From positions 62,001 through 126,000 of the forward strand of contig NZ_JAEUAX010000007.1 of assembly GCF_019511645.1 (NCBI RefSeq): a stretch of 64,000 nt of DNA. Direction: 5' to 3'. A program made the position numbers and the translations under genes. Shown piece by piece: positions 33,483 through 42,383 of the stretch. The notes beneath the pieces are model-generated. The model was not told where the DNA came from. It saw nothing but the letters and a program-made list of their open reading frames with translations, and did not search any database. Each line of letters starts with the position of its first letter. Within the stretch, counting starts at the first letter, position 1. Origin of the DNA: Microbacterium ureisolvens. GTDB lineage: Bacteria > Actinomycetota > Actinomycetes > Actinomycetales > Microbacteriaceae.

Positions 33483-36155
33483 ATGCGTGAACTCACCCAC
33501 ACCGAAGCGATCGACCTCGTCGGGCGGTACGAGGCGGAGCAGGCGATTCCGGAGCAGATGCGCGGCGACGTCCGCATGCTGGGGACGCTCCTCGGTCAGG
33601 TGCTGCGGGAGAGCGGATCCCCGGGACTGTACGAGGACGTCGAGCGACTGCGCACCGCCACGATCCAGGCGTACACCGACGAGACGCCGGAGGCCTTCGC
33701 CCGCGCCGCCGCGATCGCCGACTCGTTCACCATCGCCCGTGCCGACGAGGTGGCCCGGGCGTTCACCGCGTACTTCCACCTCGTGAACCTCGCCGAGGAG
33801 CACCAGCGGGTGCGCGTGCTCCGCGAGCGCGACGGGCGTCCCGACCGCGAGCAGGCGACCGACTCCGTCGCCGCCGCCTTCGTGCGCCTGGCCGCGGAGG
33901 TCGGCGACGACACGGCGCTGCAGCGCCTGCAGAGCATGCGGTTCCACCCCGTGTTCACCGCCCACCCGACCGAGGCGCGTCGTCGCGCCGTATCCACCAG
34001 CATCCGTCGCCTGGCGACGCTCCTGGAGGAGCACGACGCCTCGCTCCGCGGCGGTGCCGACGAGCGCCGCGCCGAGCGCCGCATGCTCGAGGAGATCGAC
34101 ACGCTCTGGCGCACCGCGCCGCTGCGGCCGGAGAAGCCCGCGCCGACCGACGAGGTGCGCGCCGTGATGGCCGTATTCGACGAGACGCTCTACACCGCCG
34201 TCCCCCACGTGTACCGGCGGGTCGACGACGCCCTGCAGGGTCCGGCCGCGGGCGGCCGTGCCCCTGTCGTGCGGCCGTTCGTGCGCGTCGGGTCGTGGGT
34301 CGGCGGCGACCGCGACGGCAACCCGTTCGTGACGGCGTCCGTCACCCGCAAGGCGTCCGCGATCGCCAGCGAGCATGTGCTCATCGGGCTGGAGCGCACC
34401 ACCAGTCGCATCGGCCGCACGATGACGCTGGACGCGTCCACCACGCCGCCGAGCGACGCGCTGCTGGCCCTGTGGCGCCGTCTCAAGGCCGCCGACGAGG
34501 ACGCCGCGAAGGACATCGCCAAGCGCTCCCCCGACGAGCCGCACCGGCGCATCCTGCTGCTGATCGCCCGCAAGATCGAGGCCACCCGCGCGCGCAACGC
34601 CGACCTCGCCTACCGCGACCCCGAGCATCTGCTCGCCGACCTGCGCGTGGTGCAGGACTCGCTCGTCCAGGCAGGCGCGCCGCGTCAGGCCTACGGGCAC
34701 CTGCAGCAGCTGCTGTGGCAGGTCGAGACCTACGGGTTCCACCTCACCGAGCTCGAGGTCCGCCAGCACTCGGCCGTCCACGCCAAGGTGCTCGCCGAGC
34801 TCGAGTCGGGCGCCCCGCGCAGCGAGCTCGCCGAAGAGGTGCTCGACGTGGTGCGCACGGTCGGGTTCCTGCAGGAGCGGTACGGCCCTCGCGCCGCCGG
34901 CCGCTACATCGTGTCGTTCACGCAGTCCGCCGAGGACCTCGCGAACGTCCACAAGCTCGCCTCGTACGCTGTCGGGCCCGACGGCACCCCGCCGGTTCTC
35001 GACGTGATCCCGCTGTTCGAGACGTTCGCCGACCTGCAGGCCGCACCCGGCATCCTCGCCGAGATCGTCGAGCACCCCGCCTTCGCCGCGCGCCTGGAGG
35101 CCACCGGCCGGCGCCTCGAGGTCATGCTCGGCTACTCGGACTCCTCGAAGGACGTCGGCCCCGTCGCCGCCAACCTGGCGCTGTACGAGGCGCAGGCGAA
35201 GATCGCCGCCTGGGCCGACGAGAACGGCATCGAGCTCACGCTGTTCCACGGCCGCGGCGGCGCCCTCGGCCGCGGCGGCGGTCCTGCCAACTCGGCGATC
35301 ATGGCGCAGCCTCCGCACTCGGTCGACGGCCGCTTCAAGCTCACCGAGCAGGGCGAGGTCATCTTCGCCCGCTACGGCGACCCCGCCATCGCGATGCGGC
35401 ACATCGACCAGGTCGCCGCCGCGATCCTGCTCGCCTCGTCGCCCTCGAACGAGGAGCGCAACCGCGCCGCCGCGGAGCGGTACGCGGGCGTCGCGGCCAC
35501 GATGGACGCGGCATCCCGTGAGCGCTTCTTCTCCCTCGTCAAGGCTCCCGGCTTCGCGCCCTGGTTCGCCCGCGTCACGCCCATGGAGGAGATCGGCCTC
35601 CTCGCCCTCGGCTCGCGCCCCGCCCGCCGCGGCCTGTCGGTCGAATCCCTCGAAGACCTCCGGGCGATCCCGTGGGTGTTCGCGTGGACGCAGGCGCGCA
35701 TCAACCTGGCCGGGTGGTTCGGTCTCGGCACGGCGCTCGAGGCGGTCGGCGACGAGCCGCTGCTGCAGCGGGCGTACCACGAATGGCCGCTCTTCCGCAC
35801 GCTCATCGACAACGTCGCCATGAGCCTGGCGAAGACCGACGACCGCATCGCCCTGCACTACCTCGAACTCGGCGACCGGGACGACCTCGCGAGCCTCGTC
35901 CGCGACGAGATGCGCCTCACGCGCGACTGGGTGATCCGCATCACCGGCGGCACGGAGCTGCTCGGCAACAAGCCGGTGCTGCAGCGGGCCGTCAAGATGC
36001 GCAGCCCCTACGTCGACGCGCTCTCGCTGCTCCAGCTGCGGGCGCTGCGAGCGCTGCGCGAGGCCCCGGAGGGCGCACCGGTCGACCCCGACCTGCAGCG
36101 CCTGCTGCTGCTGTCGGTGTCGGGCGTGGCCGCCGGTCTGCAGAACACGGGCTGA
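33483..36155 (+). CDS. ppc: Phosphoenolpyruvate carboxylase
   Basis: Anaplerotic carboxylation of PEP to oxaloacetate, 890 aa, cytosolic. The catalytic His lies in FTAHPTEARRRAV near residue 160. GGDRDGNPFVTASVT, GYSDSSKDVGPVAANL and the flexible substrate loop FHGRGGALGRGGGP (about residue 587) are intact, as is the C-terminal LLLSVSGVAAGLQNTG ending in the conserved ...NTG. The leaderless ATG at 33483 begins directly after the promoter. Monocistronic. Confidence 0.97.
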   Translation: MRELTHTEAIDLVGRYEAEQAIPEQMRGDVRMLGTLLGQVLRESGSPGLYEDVERLRTATIQAYTDETPEAFARAAAIADSFTIARADEVARAFTAYFHLVNLAEEHQRVRVLRERDGRPDREQATDSVAAAFVRLAAEVGDDTALQRLQSMRFHPVFTAHPTEARRRAVSTSIRRLATLLEEHDASLRGGADERRAERRMLEEIDTLWRTAPLRPEKPAPTDEVRAVMAVFDETLYTAVPHVYRRVDDALQGPAAGGRAPVVRPFVRVGSWVGGDRDGNPFVTASVTRKASAIASEHVLIGLERTTSRIGRTMTLDASTTPPSDALLALWRRLKAADEDAAKDIAKRSPDEPHRRILLLIARKIEATRARNADLAYRDPEHLLADLRVVQDSLVQAGAPRQAYGHLQQLLWQVETYGFHLTELEVRQHSAVHAKVLAELESGAPRSELAEEVLDVVRTVGFLQERYGPRAAGRYIVSFTQSAEDLANVHKLASYAVGPDGTPPVLDVIPLFETFADLQAAPGILAEIVEHPAFAARLEATGRRLEVMLGYSDSSKDVGPVAANLALYEAQAKIAAWADENGIELTLFHGRGGALGRGGGPANSAIMAQPPHSVDGRFKLTEQGEVIFARYGDPAIAMRHIDQVAAAILLASSPSNEERNRAAAERYAGVAATMDAASRERFFSLVKAPGFAPWFARVTPMEEIGLLALGSRPARRGLSVESLEDLRAIPWVFAWTQARINLAGWFGLGTALEAVGDEPLLQRAYHEWPLFRTLIDNVAMSLAKTDDRIALHYLELGDRDDLASLVRDEMRLTRDWVIRITGGTELLGNKPVLQRAVKMRSPYVDALSLLQLRALRALREAPEGAPVDPDLQRLLLLSVSGVAAGLQNTG

Positions 36156-36202
36156 CCCCGGCGGCGCCGCGCGTCGCAACCGGGATCACCACGACCCCGG
36201 CG

Positions 36203-36208
36203 TACCGT
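36203..36208 (+). promoter_or_regulatory. -10 hexamer TACCGT, leaderless zinc-ribbon microprotein
   Basis: TACCGT lies 7 nt before the ATG at 36216. Confidence 0.5.
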
Positions 36209-36215
36209 GGCGCCC

Positions 36216-36386
36216 ATGGCACGGATCGTCGTCGCCGAAGTCTGCCCCTGGTGCGGGTCGCTCGATGTGAGGGCGGCCGAACCGCGGTGGTTCCGGATCG
36301 AGTGGGAGCGTCGGGGTCACCTCGACGACGGCTGGGTCGACCACCTCGAGTTCTGCTGCCGCGATTGCGGCCTCGCCTGGGACTGA
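36216..36386 (+). CDS. 56-residue zinc-ribbon-like microprotein
   Basis: Small frame of 56 aa between ppc and a GGATGC hairpin. C10-P-W-C13 near the N terminus and C47-C48-R-D-C51 near the C terminus form two CxxC-type knuckles, a probable zinc ribbon; the middle is rich in Trp, Arg and Asp. A promoter hexamer at leaderless spacing and a terminator directly downstream both frame the gene, which supports it being real. No named family is recognised and the function is unknown. Confidence 0.7.
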   Translation: MARIVVAEVCPWCGSLDVRAAEPRWFRIEWERRGHLDDGWVDHLEFCCRDCGLAWD

Positions 36387-36399
36387 CGCCGGAGATTCA

Positions 36400-36424
36400 C
36401 GGATGCTGCGGCCCGCAGCATCCG
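36400..36424. terminator. GGATGC-type bidirectional hairpin
   Basis: CGGATGCTGCGG (36400-36411) and CCGCAGCATCCG (36413-36424) form a perfect inverted repeat with one central base, between the convergent microprotein and hexapeptide-protein genes. Confidence 0.75.
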
Positions 36425-36458
36425 TTCCGCTGTCGCTGCCCGCGCGGGTCGATGCGCG

Positions 36459-37058
36459 TCACTCCACCCGACGGTCGTCCGCGTGGCGCGCGAGGCTGCG
36501 GCCGTACCGTTCGGTGAGCTGCACCATGAGGTCGGGCGTCTCCCGGTCGAGGCCGAACACGTAACCCGGGAAGTCGAGTTCGCGCTGCGCGGCCCAGATC
36601 TCTTCGTGGCGGTCGGGCGGGAGGATCTGCACGGGATCGCCCACCGCGACCCAGCCGATGGGCACGGTGGTCTCGGCGGGGAGCGTCGTGCGCAGGTGCA
36701 CGACCGCGTTGATGCGCACCTCGCTGCGCGCGCCGATCCGCGCGCCGTTGAAGACGCGTGTGCCGGTGGCGAGGAACACCTCCTCCTCGATCACCGCGCC
36801 AGAGACGCTCGCCATCGGCCCGACGAGCACGTGGTCGGCGATGTGCACGGGGTTCGTCGCGGTGGCGCGGATGAGCGCGTTCTCCATGACGATCACGTTC
36901 GCCCCGAGGGTGATGGCGCCGCCCTCGGCGGTGATCACGGCGCCGTGCAGGACCTGGCAGTCCGCGCCGATCTCGACGTCGCCGCTGATCACCGCCGTCG
37001 CCGCCACGACCGCGTCGGGGTGGATCCGGGGCTGTGCCCCGAGGTGCTCGAATCGCAT
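36459..37058 (-). CDS. Gamma-carbonic-anhydrase-like hexapeptide-repeat protein
   Basis: 199 aa left-handed beta-helix protein of the gamma-CA/PaaY/YrdA group, with repeated hexapeptides from about residue 15 to 125 (for example VISGDVEIGADCQVLHGAVI). A helical C-terminal extension of about 60 residues follows. In gamma-CAs three histidines bind zinc; here the region reads NPVHIADHVLVGPMASVSG, where the usual GH and LHG positions are GP and VSG, so carbonic anhydrase activity is doubtful. ATG at 37058 with GAGG about 9 nt upstream; TACGCT further upstream may be its -10. The gap to mfd is 75 nt. Confidence 0.8.
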   Translation of the reverse strand: MRFEHLGAQPRIHPDAVVAATAVISGDVEIGADCQVLHGAVITAEGGAITLGANVIVMENALIRATATNPVHIADHVLVGPMASVSGAVIEEEVFLATGTRVFNGARIGARSEVRINAVVHLRTTLPAETTVPIGWVAVGDPVQILPPDRHEEIWAAQRELDFPGYVFGLDRETPDLMVQLTERYGRSLARHADDRRVE

Positions 37059-37133
37059 CTTTCGTGCCTCCCGCCTTCGTGGATGCGGCCAGCGTAGCGC
37101 CGTCTCGGGCGTGGCCTCGGCCCCGTCGGCGTC

Positions 37134-40100
37134 TCAGGCGCCTGCAGCTGCCTGGGTCGCAGCATCCGCCTTCTTCTCGGGCCACAGCTGCTCGATGAGC
37201 TGAGCGACCCACGCGATGAGCTCGTCGTCGCCGAGCGGCCCGCCGCCCGCCGACGGCAGGGGCACCACCATCGCCTCTCCCCCGGCGACGAGCTTCGCCT
37301 TGGGGTAGAGGCGCTGCAGGCGCACGCGCATCGAGTCGGGCAGGTTCGCGGGCGCGAGCCGCAGATTCGGCCCCATCGCGACGACGTCGGCGAGTCCGGC
37401 CTGCCCGGCCCGGCGCCGCAGCCGGGCGACGGCGAGCAGCCCCTCGACCTCCGAGGGCGGCTCCCCGTACCGGTCGGTCAGCTCCTCGATGACCAGGTCG
37501 ATCGCATCGGGCTGCGCGGTGACGGATGCCGCGGCAGAGAGCTTCTGATACGCCTCCAGGCGAAGCCGCTCGCTGTCGATGTACGAATCGGGGATGCGGG
37601 CCTGCACGGGCAGCTCGAGCCGCAGCTCAGTCGGGCCCTCGGTCTCCTCACCGCGGAACGTGGCCACCGCCTCGCCGATCATGCGGAGGTACAGGTCGAA
37701 CCCGACGCCGGCGATGTGGCCGGCCTGCTCGGCGCCGAGCAGGTTGCCGGCGCCGCGGATCTCGAGGTCCTTGAGGGCGACCTGCATGCCCGATCCCAGA
37801 TCGTTGTTGACCGCGATCGTCTCGAGCCGGTCGGCTGCCGTCTCACTCAGCGGCTTCATGTCGTCGTAGAGGAAGTAGGCGTAGGCACGCTCACGCGCGC
37901 GGCCCACGCGACCGCGCAGCTGGTGCAGCTGGCTGAGGCCGTACTTGTCGGCGCGGTCGATGATGATCGTGTTCGCGTTGGAGATGTCGAGGCCGGTCTC
38001 GATGATCGTCGTCGACACGAGCACGTCGGCCTTGCGCTCCCAGAAGTCGTCGACGACCTGCTCGAGCTGATGCTCACCCATCTGACCGTGCGCGACGGCG
38101 ATCCGCGCCTCGGGGACGAGCTCGGCGAGCTCGGACGCGACGCGCTGGATCGACTGCACGCGGTTGTGGACATAGAAGACCTGGCCCTCGCGCAGGAGTT
38201 CCCGGCGGATGGCCGCGGCGATCTGCTTGTCGTTGCGGGCGCCGACATACGACAGGATCGGATGCCGGTCTTCCGGGGGCGTCTGCAACGTCGACATCTC
38301 GCGGATGCCGGTGACAGCCATCTCGAGCGTGCGCGGGATGGGCGTCGCGCTCATCGCGAGGATGTCGACGTTGGTCTTCAGTTTCTTCAGCTGGTCCTTG
38401 TGTTCGACGCCGAAACGCTGCTCCTCGTCGATGATCATGAGGCCCAGGTCTTTGAACAGCACCTTCTCGGTGAGGATGCGGTGCGTGCCGATGACCATGT
38501 CGACGGTGCCGTCGGCGAGCCCGGCGATCGTGTCGCGCGCCTGCTTGTCGGTCTGGAAGCGCGACAGCGGGCGCACCTTCACCGGGAATCCGGCGAAGCG
38601 CTCGGTGAACGTCTCGAGGTGCTGCTTGACGAGGAGCGTCGTCGGCACGAGCATCGCGACCTGCTTGCCGTCCTGGATCGCCTTGAAGGCGGCACGCACG
38701 GCGACCTCGGTCTTGCCGAAGCCCACGTCGCCCGACAGCAGCCGGTCCATCGGGATCGGCTTCTCCATGTCGGCCTTGATCTCGTCGATCGTCTGCAGTT
38801 GGTCGGGCGTCTCGGCGAACGGGAACGCCTCCTCCAGCTCACGCTGCCACGGCGTGTCGGTGCCGAACGCGTGACCCTTGGCCGCCATGCGCGCGGAATA
38901 CAGCTTGACGAGCTCGACCGCGATGTCGCGCACCGCCCGGCGCGCCTTGCTCTTGGCCTGCGCCCAGTCACTGCCGCCCATCTTCGACAGCGAGGGCGCC
39001 TCGCCGCCGACGTATCGCGAGAGCAGGTCGAGCTGGTCGGTCGGCACGAAGAGCTTGTCGCCGGGGTACCCGCGCTTGGAGGGGGCGTACTCGAGCACGA
39101 GGTACTCGCGCATGCTCTTGACGGCGTTGCGGCCGCCGCTGGACACCTCGCGCTGCGTGAGCTCCACGAACTTGCCGATGCCGTGCGTGGCATGCACGAC
39201 GTAGTCGCCTGCGGTGAGCTTGAGCGGGTCGACGACCGCCTTGCGGCGAGAGGCGAGCTTCTTGACGACGCGGTTGTCGCCGCCGATCGTGCGGCCGTAG
39301 AACTCCGACTCGGTGAGCACGGCCAGCTTGGCGTCGGGGGCCTCGAAGCCGCGTTCGAGCACGCTCACGACGACATGTGCGACGCCCGGCTCGGGTGCGT
39401 GCAGCACCTCGTCGACCTTGCGCGCCGCGATGCCGCGCTCGGCCAGCACATCGCGTGCGCGCTCGACGAGTCCGGCCCCGGAGGCCGCCACCACGACCCG
39501 CCAGCCGCCTGCGAGCAGGGCGCCGACGTGGTCGGTGGCGCCCTCGACGTTGCCCTGGAACGAGGGCACGGCCGTGCCCGGCACGCGGATCGCCGCGGCT
39601 TGCTCGAGCGCGACGTCGATGTCGTCGTCGATCAGGCCCTCGGCCGCGGCATCCGCGTGTCCGGAGTCGAAGGCGCTCAGCGTCCACCAGACGCCGCTGC
39701 GATCGCGAGCGGCCTCGCGAAGCTCGGGCAGGGTCAGGAAGTCGCCCGCACCCAGGTCGATCGGCGTGCTCGCCCCGGCGGTCGCGGCGCTCCACGCCGC
39801 ATCGAGGAACTCGCGGTTGGTCTCGCCCAGGGTGATCGCGCGGGTGACCGCGCGCTCGGGGTCGACCAGGGCGACCGCTGCGCTCTCGGGGAGGTAATCG
39901 ACGAGCGTGACGAGGCGGTCCACGACAGCGGGCAGCAGCGACTCCATGCCCTCGACCGGGATGCCCTCGGACATCTTCTCGAGCATGCCCGCGAGACCGG
40001 GGAACTCGTCCTTGAGCTGGCGGGCGCGCCCGCGCACGGCATCCGTCAGCAGCAGCTCGCGGCTCGGAAGGAGGGTGACCTCGCGCACCTCTCCGGGCAG

Positions 40101-40760
40101 CGACCGCTGATCGGCGACCGAGAACGCCCTCATCTCGTCGACCTCGTCGCCGAAGAACTCGACCCGGTACGGGTGCGGTGCGGTGGGCGGGAAGACGTCG
40201 AGGATGCCGCCGCGCAGGGCGAACTCGCCACGCCGCGACACCATGTCGACGCGGTGGTACGCGAGCTCGACAAGACGCGCCGACACGTCGCCGAGGTCGT
40301 GACCGCGGCCGCCCACGACGAGCTCGATCGGGTCGACCTCGGTGAGGCCGGCAGCCAGCGGCTGGATGGCTCCGCGCACTGACGCGGTGATGACGAGCGG
40401 TGTCGCCGCGTCCCAGCGAGCGATCCGCGTGAGGACGTCCAGTCGCGCGCCGACGGTCTCGGCGCTCGGGCTCAGGCGTTCGTGCGGAAGCGTCTCCCAC
40501 GCCGGGAAGTGCAGCACTTGGGCCCCCGGCAGCAGCGCGCCCAGAGCGGGGCCCAGGGACTCCGCCCGGCGACCGGTCGGCGCGACGAGCAGCACGACCG
40601 GCGGCTTGCCGGCGGCGCGGCGCCGCTCGAGCAGGGCCGCGACGAGCGGAGCGTCGAGTCCTTCGACGAGCGAGAAGTCGGCATCGACGGATGCCGCGGC
40701 CAACGCGTCCCGGAAAGGCTCAGCCTGTTCGAGGGCGCGCACGATCCCGGGAACTGTCAC
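37134..40760 (-). CDS. mfd: Transcription-repair coupling factor Mfd
   Basis: Removes RNA polymerase stalled at lesions and recruits UvrA. 1208 aa. The N-terminal UvrB-like domain has the VAPTGRRAESL block; the CarD-like RNA polymerase interaction domain (DYVVHATHGIGKFVELTQREV) is near residue 510; the RecG-like motor has Walker A LLSGDVGFGKTEVAVRAAF (about 675-690), DEEQRF, and SATPIPRTLEMA; a C-terminal TRCF domain ends the protein. GTG at 40760 is leaderless with TAGACT 6 nt upstream. Divergent from the DUF4190-like gene. Confidence 0.97.
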   Translation of the reverse strand: MTVPGIVRALEQAEPFRDALAAASVDADFSLVEGLDAPLVAALLERRRAAGKPPVVLLVAPTGRRAESLGPALGALLPGAQVLHFPAWETLPHERLSPSAETVGARLDVLTRIARWDAATPLVITASVRGAIQPLAAGLTEVDPIELVVGGRGHDLGDVSARLVELAYHRVDMVSRRGEFALRGGILDVFPPTAPHPYRVEFFGDEVDEMRAFSVADQRSLPGEVREVTLLPSRELLLTDAVRGRARQLKDEFPGLAGMLEKMSEGIPVEGMESLLPAVVDRLVTLVDYLPESAAVALVDPERAVTRAITLGETNREFLDAAWSAATAGASTPIDLGAGDFLTLPELREAARDRSGVWWTLSAFDSGHADAAAEGLIDDDIDVALEQAAAIRVPGTAVPSFQGNVEGATDHVGALLAGGWRVVVAASGAGLVERARDVLAERGIAARKVDEVLHAPEPGVAHVVVSVLERGFEAPDAKLAVLTESEFYGRTIGGDNRVVKKLASRRKAVVDPLKLTAGDYVVHATHGIGKFVELTQREVSSGGRNAVKSMREYLVLEYAPSKRGYPGDKLFVPTDQLDLLSRYVGGEAPSLSKMGGSDWAQAKSKARRAVRDIAVELVKLYSARMAAKGHAFGTDTPWQRELEEAFPFAETPDQLQTIDEIKADMEKPIPMDRLLSGDVGFGKTEVAVRAAFKAIQDGKQVAMLVPTTLLVKQHLETFTERFAGFPVKVRPLSRFQTDKQARDTIAGLADGTVDMVIGTHRILTEKVLFKDLGLMIIDEEQRFGVEHKDQLKKLKTNVDILAMSATPIPRTLEMAVTGIREMSTLQTPPEDRHPILSYVGARNDKQIAAAIRRELLREGQVFYVHNRVQSIQRVASELAELVPEARIAVAHGQMGEHQLEQVVDDFWERKADVLVSTTIIETGLDISNANTIIIDRADKYGLSQLHQLRGRVGRARERAYAYFLYDDMKPLSETAADRLETIAVNNDLGSGMQVALKDLEIRGAGNLLGAEQAGHIAGVGFDLYLRMIGEAVATFRGEETEGPTELRLELPVQARIPDSYIDSERLRLEAYQKLSAAASVTAQPDAIDLVIEELTDRYGEPPSEVEGLLAVARLRRRAGQAGLADVVAMGPNLRLAPANLPDSMRVRLQRLYPKAKLVAGGEAMVVPLPSAGGGPLGDDELIAWVAQLIEQLWPEKKADAATQAAAGA

Positions 40761-40766
40761 CGCACG

Positions 40767-40772
40767 AGTCTA
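40767..40772 (-). promoter_or_regulatory. -10 hexamer TAGACT, leaderless mfd
   Basis: TAGACT lies 6 nt before the GTG at 40760. Confidence 0.6.
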
Positions 40773-40818
40773 CGACGCAGGGCCGACATCGAGACCCGCC
40801 GCGGGCTCGGGCGGCTCC

Positions 40819-40824
40819 TAGGAT
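40819..40824 (+). promoter_or_regulatory. -10 hexamer TAGGAT, leaderless membrane protein gene
   Basis: TAGGAT lies 6 nt before the GTG at 40831, back to back with the mfd promoter. Confidence 0.6.
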
Positions 40825-40830
40825 GAGGCT

Positions 40831-41475
40831 GTGAGCCAGCCCGATGCGTCCCCCGCGCCCCAGGATCCGCCCGCTGTGCCCGCGGTGTGGGCACCGCCCT
40901 CGGCGGCGCCGTTCGGGACGCCGACGAGCGCAGCAGGCGCGCCGGCGCAGCCGCCGGGCGCCCCGCAGGGCTGGTCCGCTCCCCCGGCCGGCGTGTACGC
41001 GCCCCCGCCGGGGTACGCGCCTGCGGCGGGTTACCCGGTCGCGTCCGCCGGACCCGGTGCCCTCTACGGCCCGCCCGCACCCGCGAAGCGCGGCGGCGTG
41101 CTCGGGTTCACCGCCCTCGCCCTGGCGCTCGTGGCGACCGTCGGTGCGAGCCTCGTCGCCGCGATCGCGAGCTTCAACATCGGGCTGGGCGCCGGCCGCG
41201 AGGTGGTGTCACGACCTTTCACCGGCGACTTCGACTGGGGCGTGCTGACGCCCGTGCGCGACTGGGTGCTGCTGGGCGAGGTCTCTTTCTGGGTGGGGAC
41301 GGCGCTCGGAGTGTGGGCGCTCATTCAGGGCATCGTCGCGATCGTCACGTCGCGCGGCCGCGGCGCGGGGATCGCGGCCGTCGTCATCGCCGCGCTCGGC
41401 CCGATCGCCTTCGGCGCGGTCGTCCAGGGTTTCCTCACCGCCGGCCTCGCCGCCGGGACCGGCATCGGCGGCTGA
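40831..41475 (+). CDS. Proline-rich membrane protein, DUF4190-like
   Basis: 214 aa. The first 90 residues are a disordered Pro/Ala/Gly/Tyr cytosolic region; three hydrophobic segments follow (about 93-115, 145-170 and 178-205) with a GFTALALALVATVGASLVAAI start. This layout is common in actinobacterial DUF4190-type or septal/envelope accessory proteins, but no specific role can be assigned. Leaderless GTG. Monocistronic; the 41476-41678 stretch after it contains only the repeat described below. Confidence 0.75.
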   Translation: MSQPDASPAPQDPPAVPAVWAPPSAAPFGTPTSAAGAPAQPPGAPQGWSAPPAGVYAPPPGYAPAAGYPVASAGPGALYGPPAPAKRGGVLGFTALALALVATVGASLVAAIASFNIGLGAGREVVSRPFTGDFDWGVLTPVRDWVLLGEVSFWVGTALGVWALIQGIVAIVTSRGRGAGIAAVVIAALGPIAFGAVVQGFLTAGLAAGTGIGG

Positions 41476-41584
41476 ACCGGCGCGGCGGCCGGGTCGCAGC
41501 ATCCGCCCCGCCTACTCCTCATTCCAGGACGTGAGCCGGGGTGCGGAGCAAGATCGCGTCATCGGTCCGCATCTCGGCTCTCGA

Positions 41585-41670
41585 CCTCAGATGAGGATGC
41601 GAGACGACCCGAAGGACCGCGCCACAGGGGCCTCGGATGAGGATGCGAGAGGACCCGTATGGCCGAGCCG
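41585..41670. repeat. 46-nt direct repeat, two imperfect copies
   Basis: The units starting CCTCAGATGAGGATGCGAGA (41585) and CCTCGGATGAGGATGCGAGA (41631) are 46 nt apart and each continues with a GACCCG-containing segment. They fill most of the gap between the convergent membrane protein and pth genes and touch the pth 3' end. No coding function or hairpin pair explains them. Confidence 0.6.
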
Positions 41671-41678
41671 CAGGGAGC

Positions 41679-42263
41679 TCAGACGCGGGGGGCGTGGTGC
41701 TTCTGCTGCGTGGCAAGCAGGCCTTCGGCGACCAGCTGCTCGACCGCGTCGGCGGCGTCGCCGAGGAGGATCGGCAGGTTCTTGCGCTCGGTGGCGCCGA
41801 ACGGGTCGAGCACCCAGTCGGCGGCGTCCTGGCGCCCGGGAGGACGCCCGATGCCGACGCGCACGCGCGGGAACTCGGGGGTGTCGAGGGCCTTCGCGAC
41901 GTCGCGGACGCCGTTGTGTCCGCCGTGCCCCCCGCCGACCTTGAGCTTGATCGTGTCGAACGGGATGTCGAGCTCGTCGTGCACGACCACGACGTGGCCG
42001 GCGTCGATGCCGTAGAACTTCGCGAGCCCCACCACCGGACCTCCCGAGACGTTCATGAAGGTGTTGGGCTTGGCGAGGATGAGCTTCGGCCCGCCGGGGC
42101 GCAGCCACGTCTCCGCGACCCGCGCGTTCGCCTTGTGCGCCTTGAAGGACTCGCCGCGGCGGCCGGCGAGCTCGTCGACGACGAGCTGACCCACGTTGTG
42201 CCGCGTGAGCTCGTAGCGCGGGCCGGGGTTGCCGAGTCCCACGATCAGCCACGTGTCTGCCAT
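41679..42263 (-). CDS. pth: Peptidyl-tRNA hydrolase
   Basis: Releases tRNA from peptidyl-tRNA dropped by the ribosome. 194 aa. Key blocks: GLGNPGPRYELTRHNVGQ with the catalytic His, KPNTFMNVSGGPV, VHDELDIPF with the assisting Asp, and GGGHGGHNGVRD. ATG at 42263 is preceded by CAGGAT at 7 nt; an in-frame ATG at 42272 is also possible. It follows rplY on the same strand, a pairing usual in Actinobacteria, although a strong terminator separates them. Confidence 0.95.
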   Translation of the reverse strand: MADTWLIVGLGNPGPRYELTRHNVGQLVVDELAGRRGESFKAHKANARVAETWLRPGGPKLILAKPNTFMNVSGGPVVGLAKFYGIDAGHVVVVHDELDIPFDTIKLKVGGGHGGHNGVRDVAKALDTPEFPRVRVGIGRPPGRQDAADWVLDPFGATERKNLPILLGDAADAVEQLVAEGLLATQQKHHAPRV

Positions 42264-42320
42264 GTCATCCATCCTGCCCGAGCCCGCGCCGCGGCGGCGG
42301 CGCAGGCCCCTCATGAGACG

Positions 42321-42355
42321 CGGCGAGGGGGCGCGGAATCCGCACCCCCTCGCCG
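42321..42355 (-). terminator. Terminator hairpin after rplY
   Basis: CGGCGAGGGGG (42321-42331) pairs with CCCCCTCGCCG (42345-42355), and GCGG with CCGC inside, leaving loop AAT: 15 pairs and one mismatch, 29 nt after the rplY stop. Confidence 0.85.
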
Positions 42356-42383
42356 GAAAGCGATCCGATCGCTCGGCGTCCGA

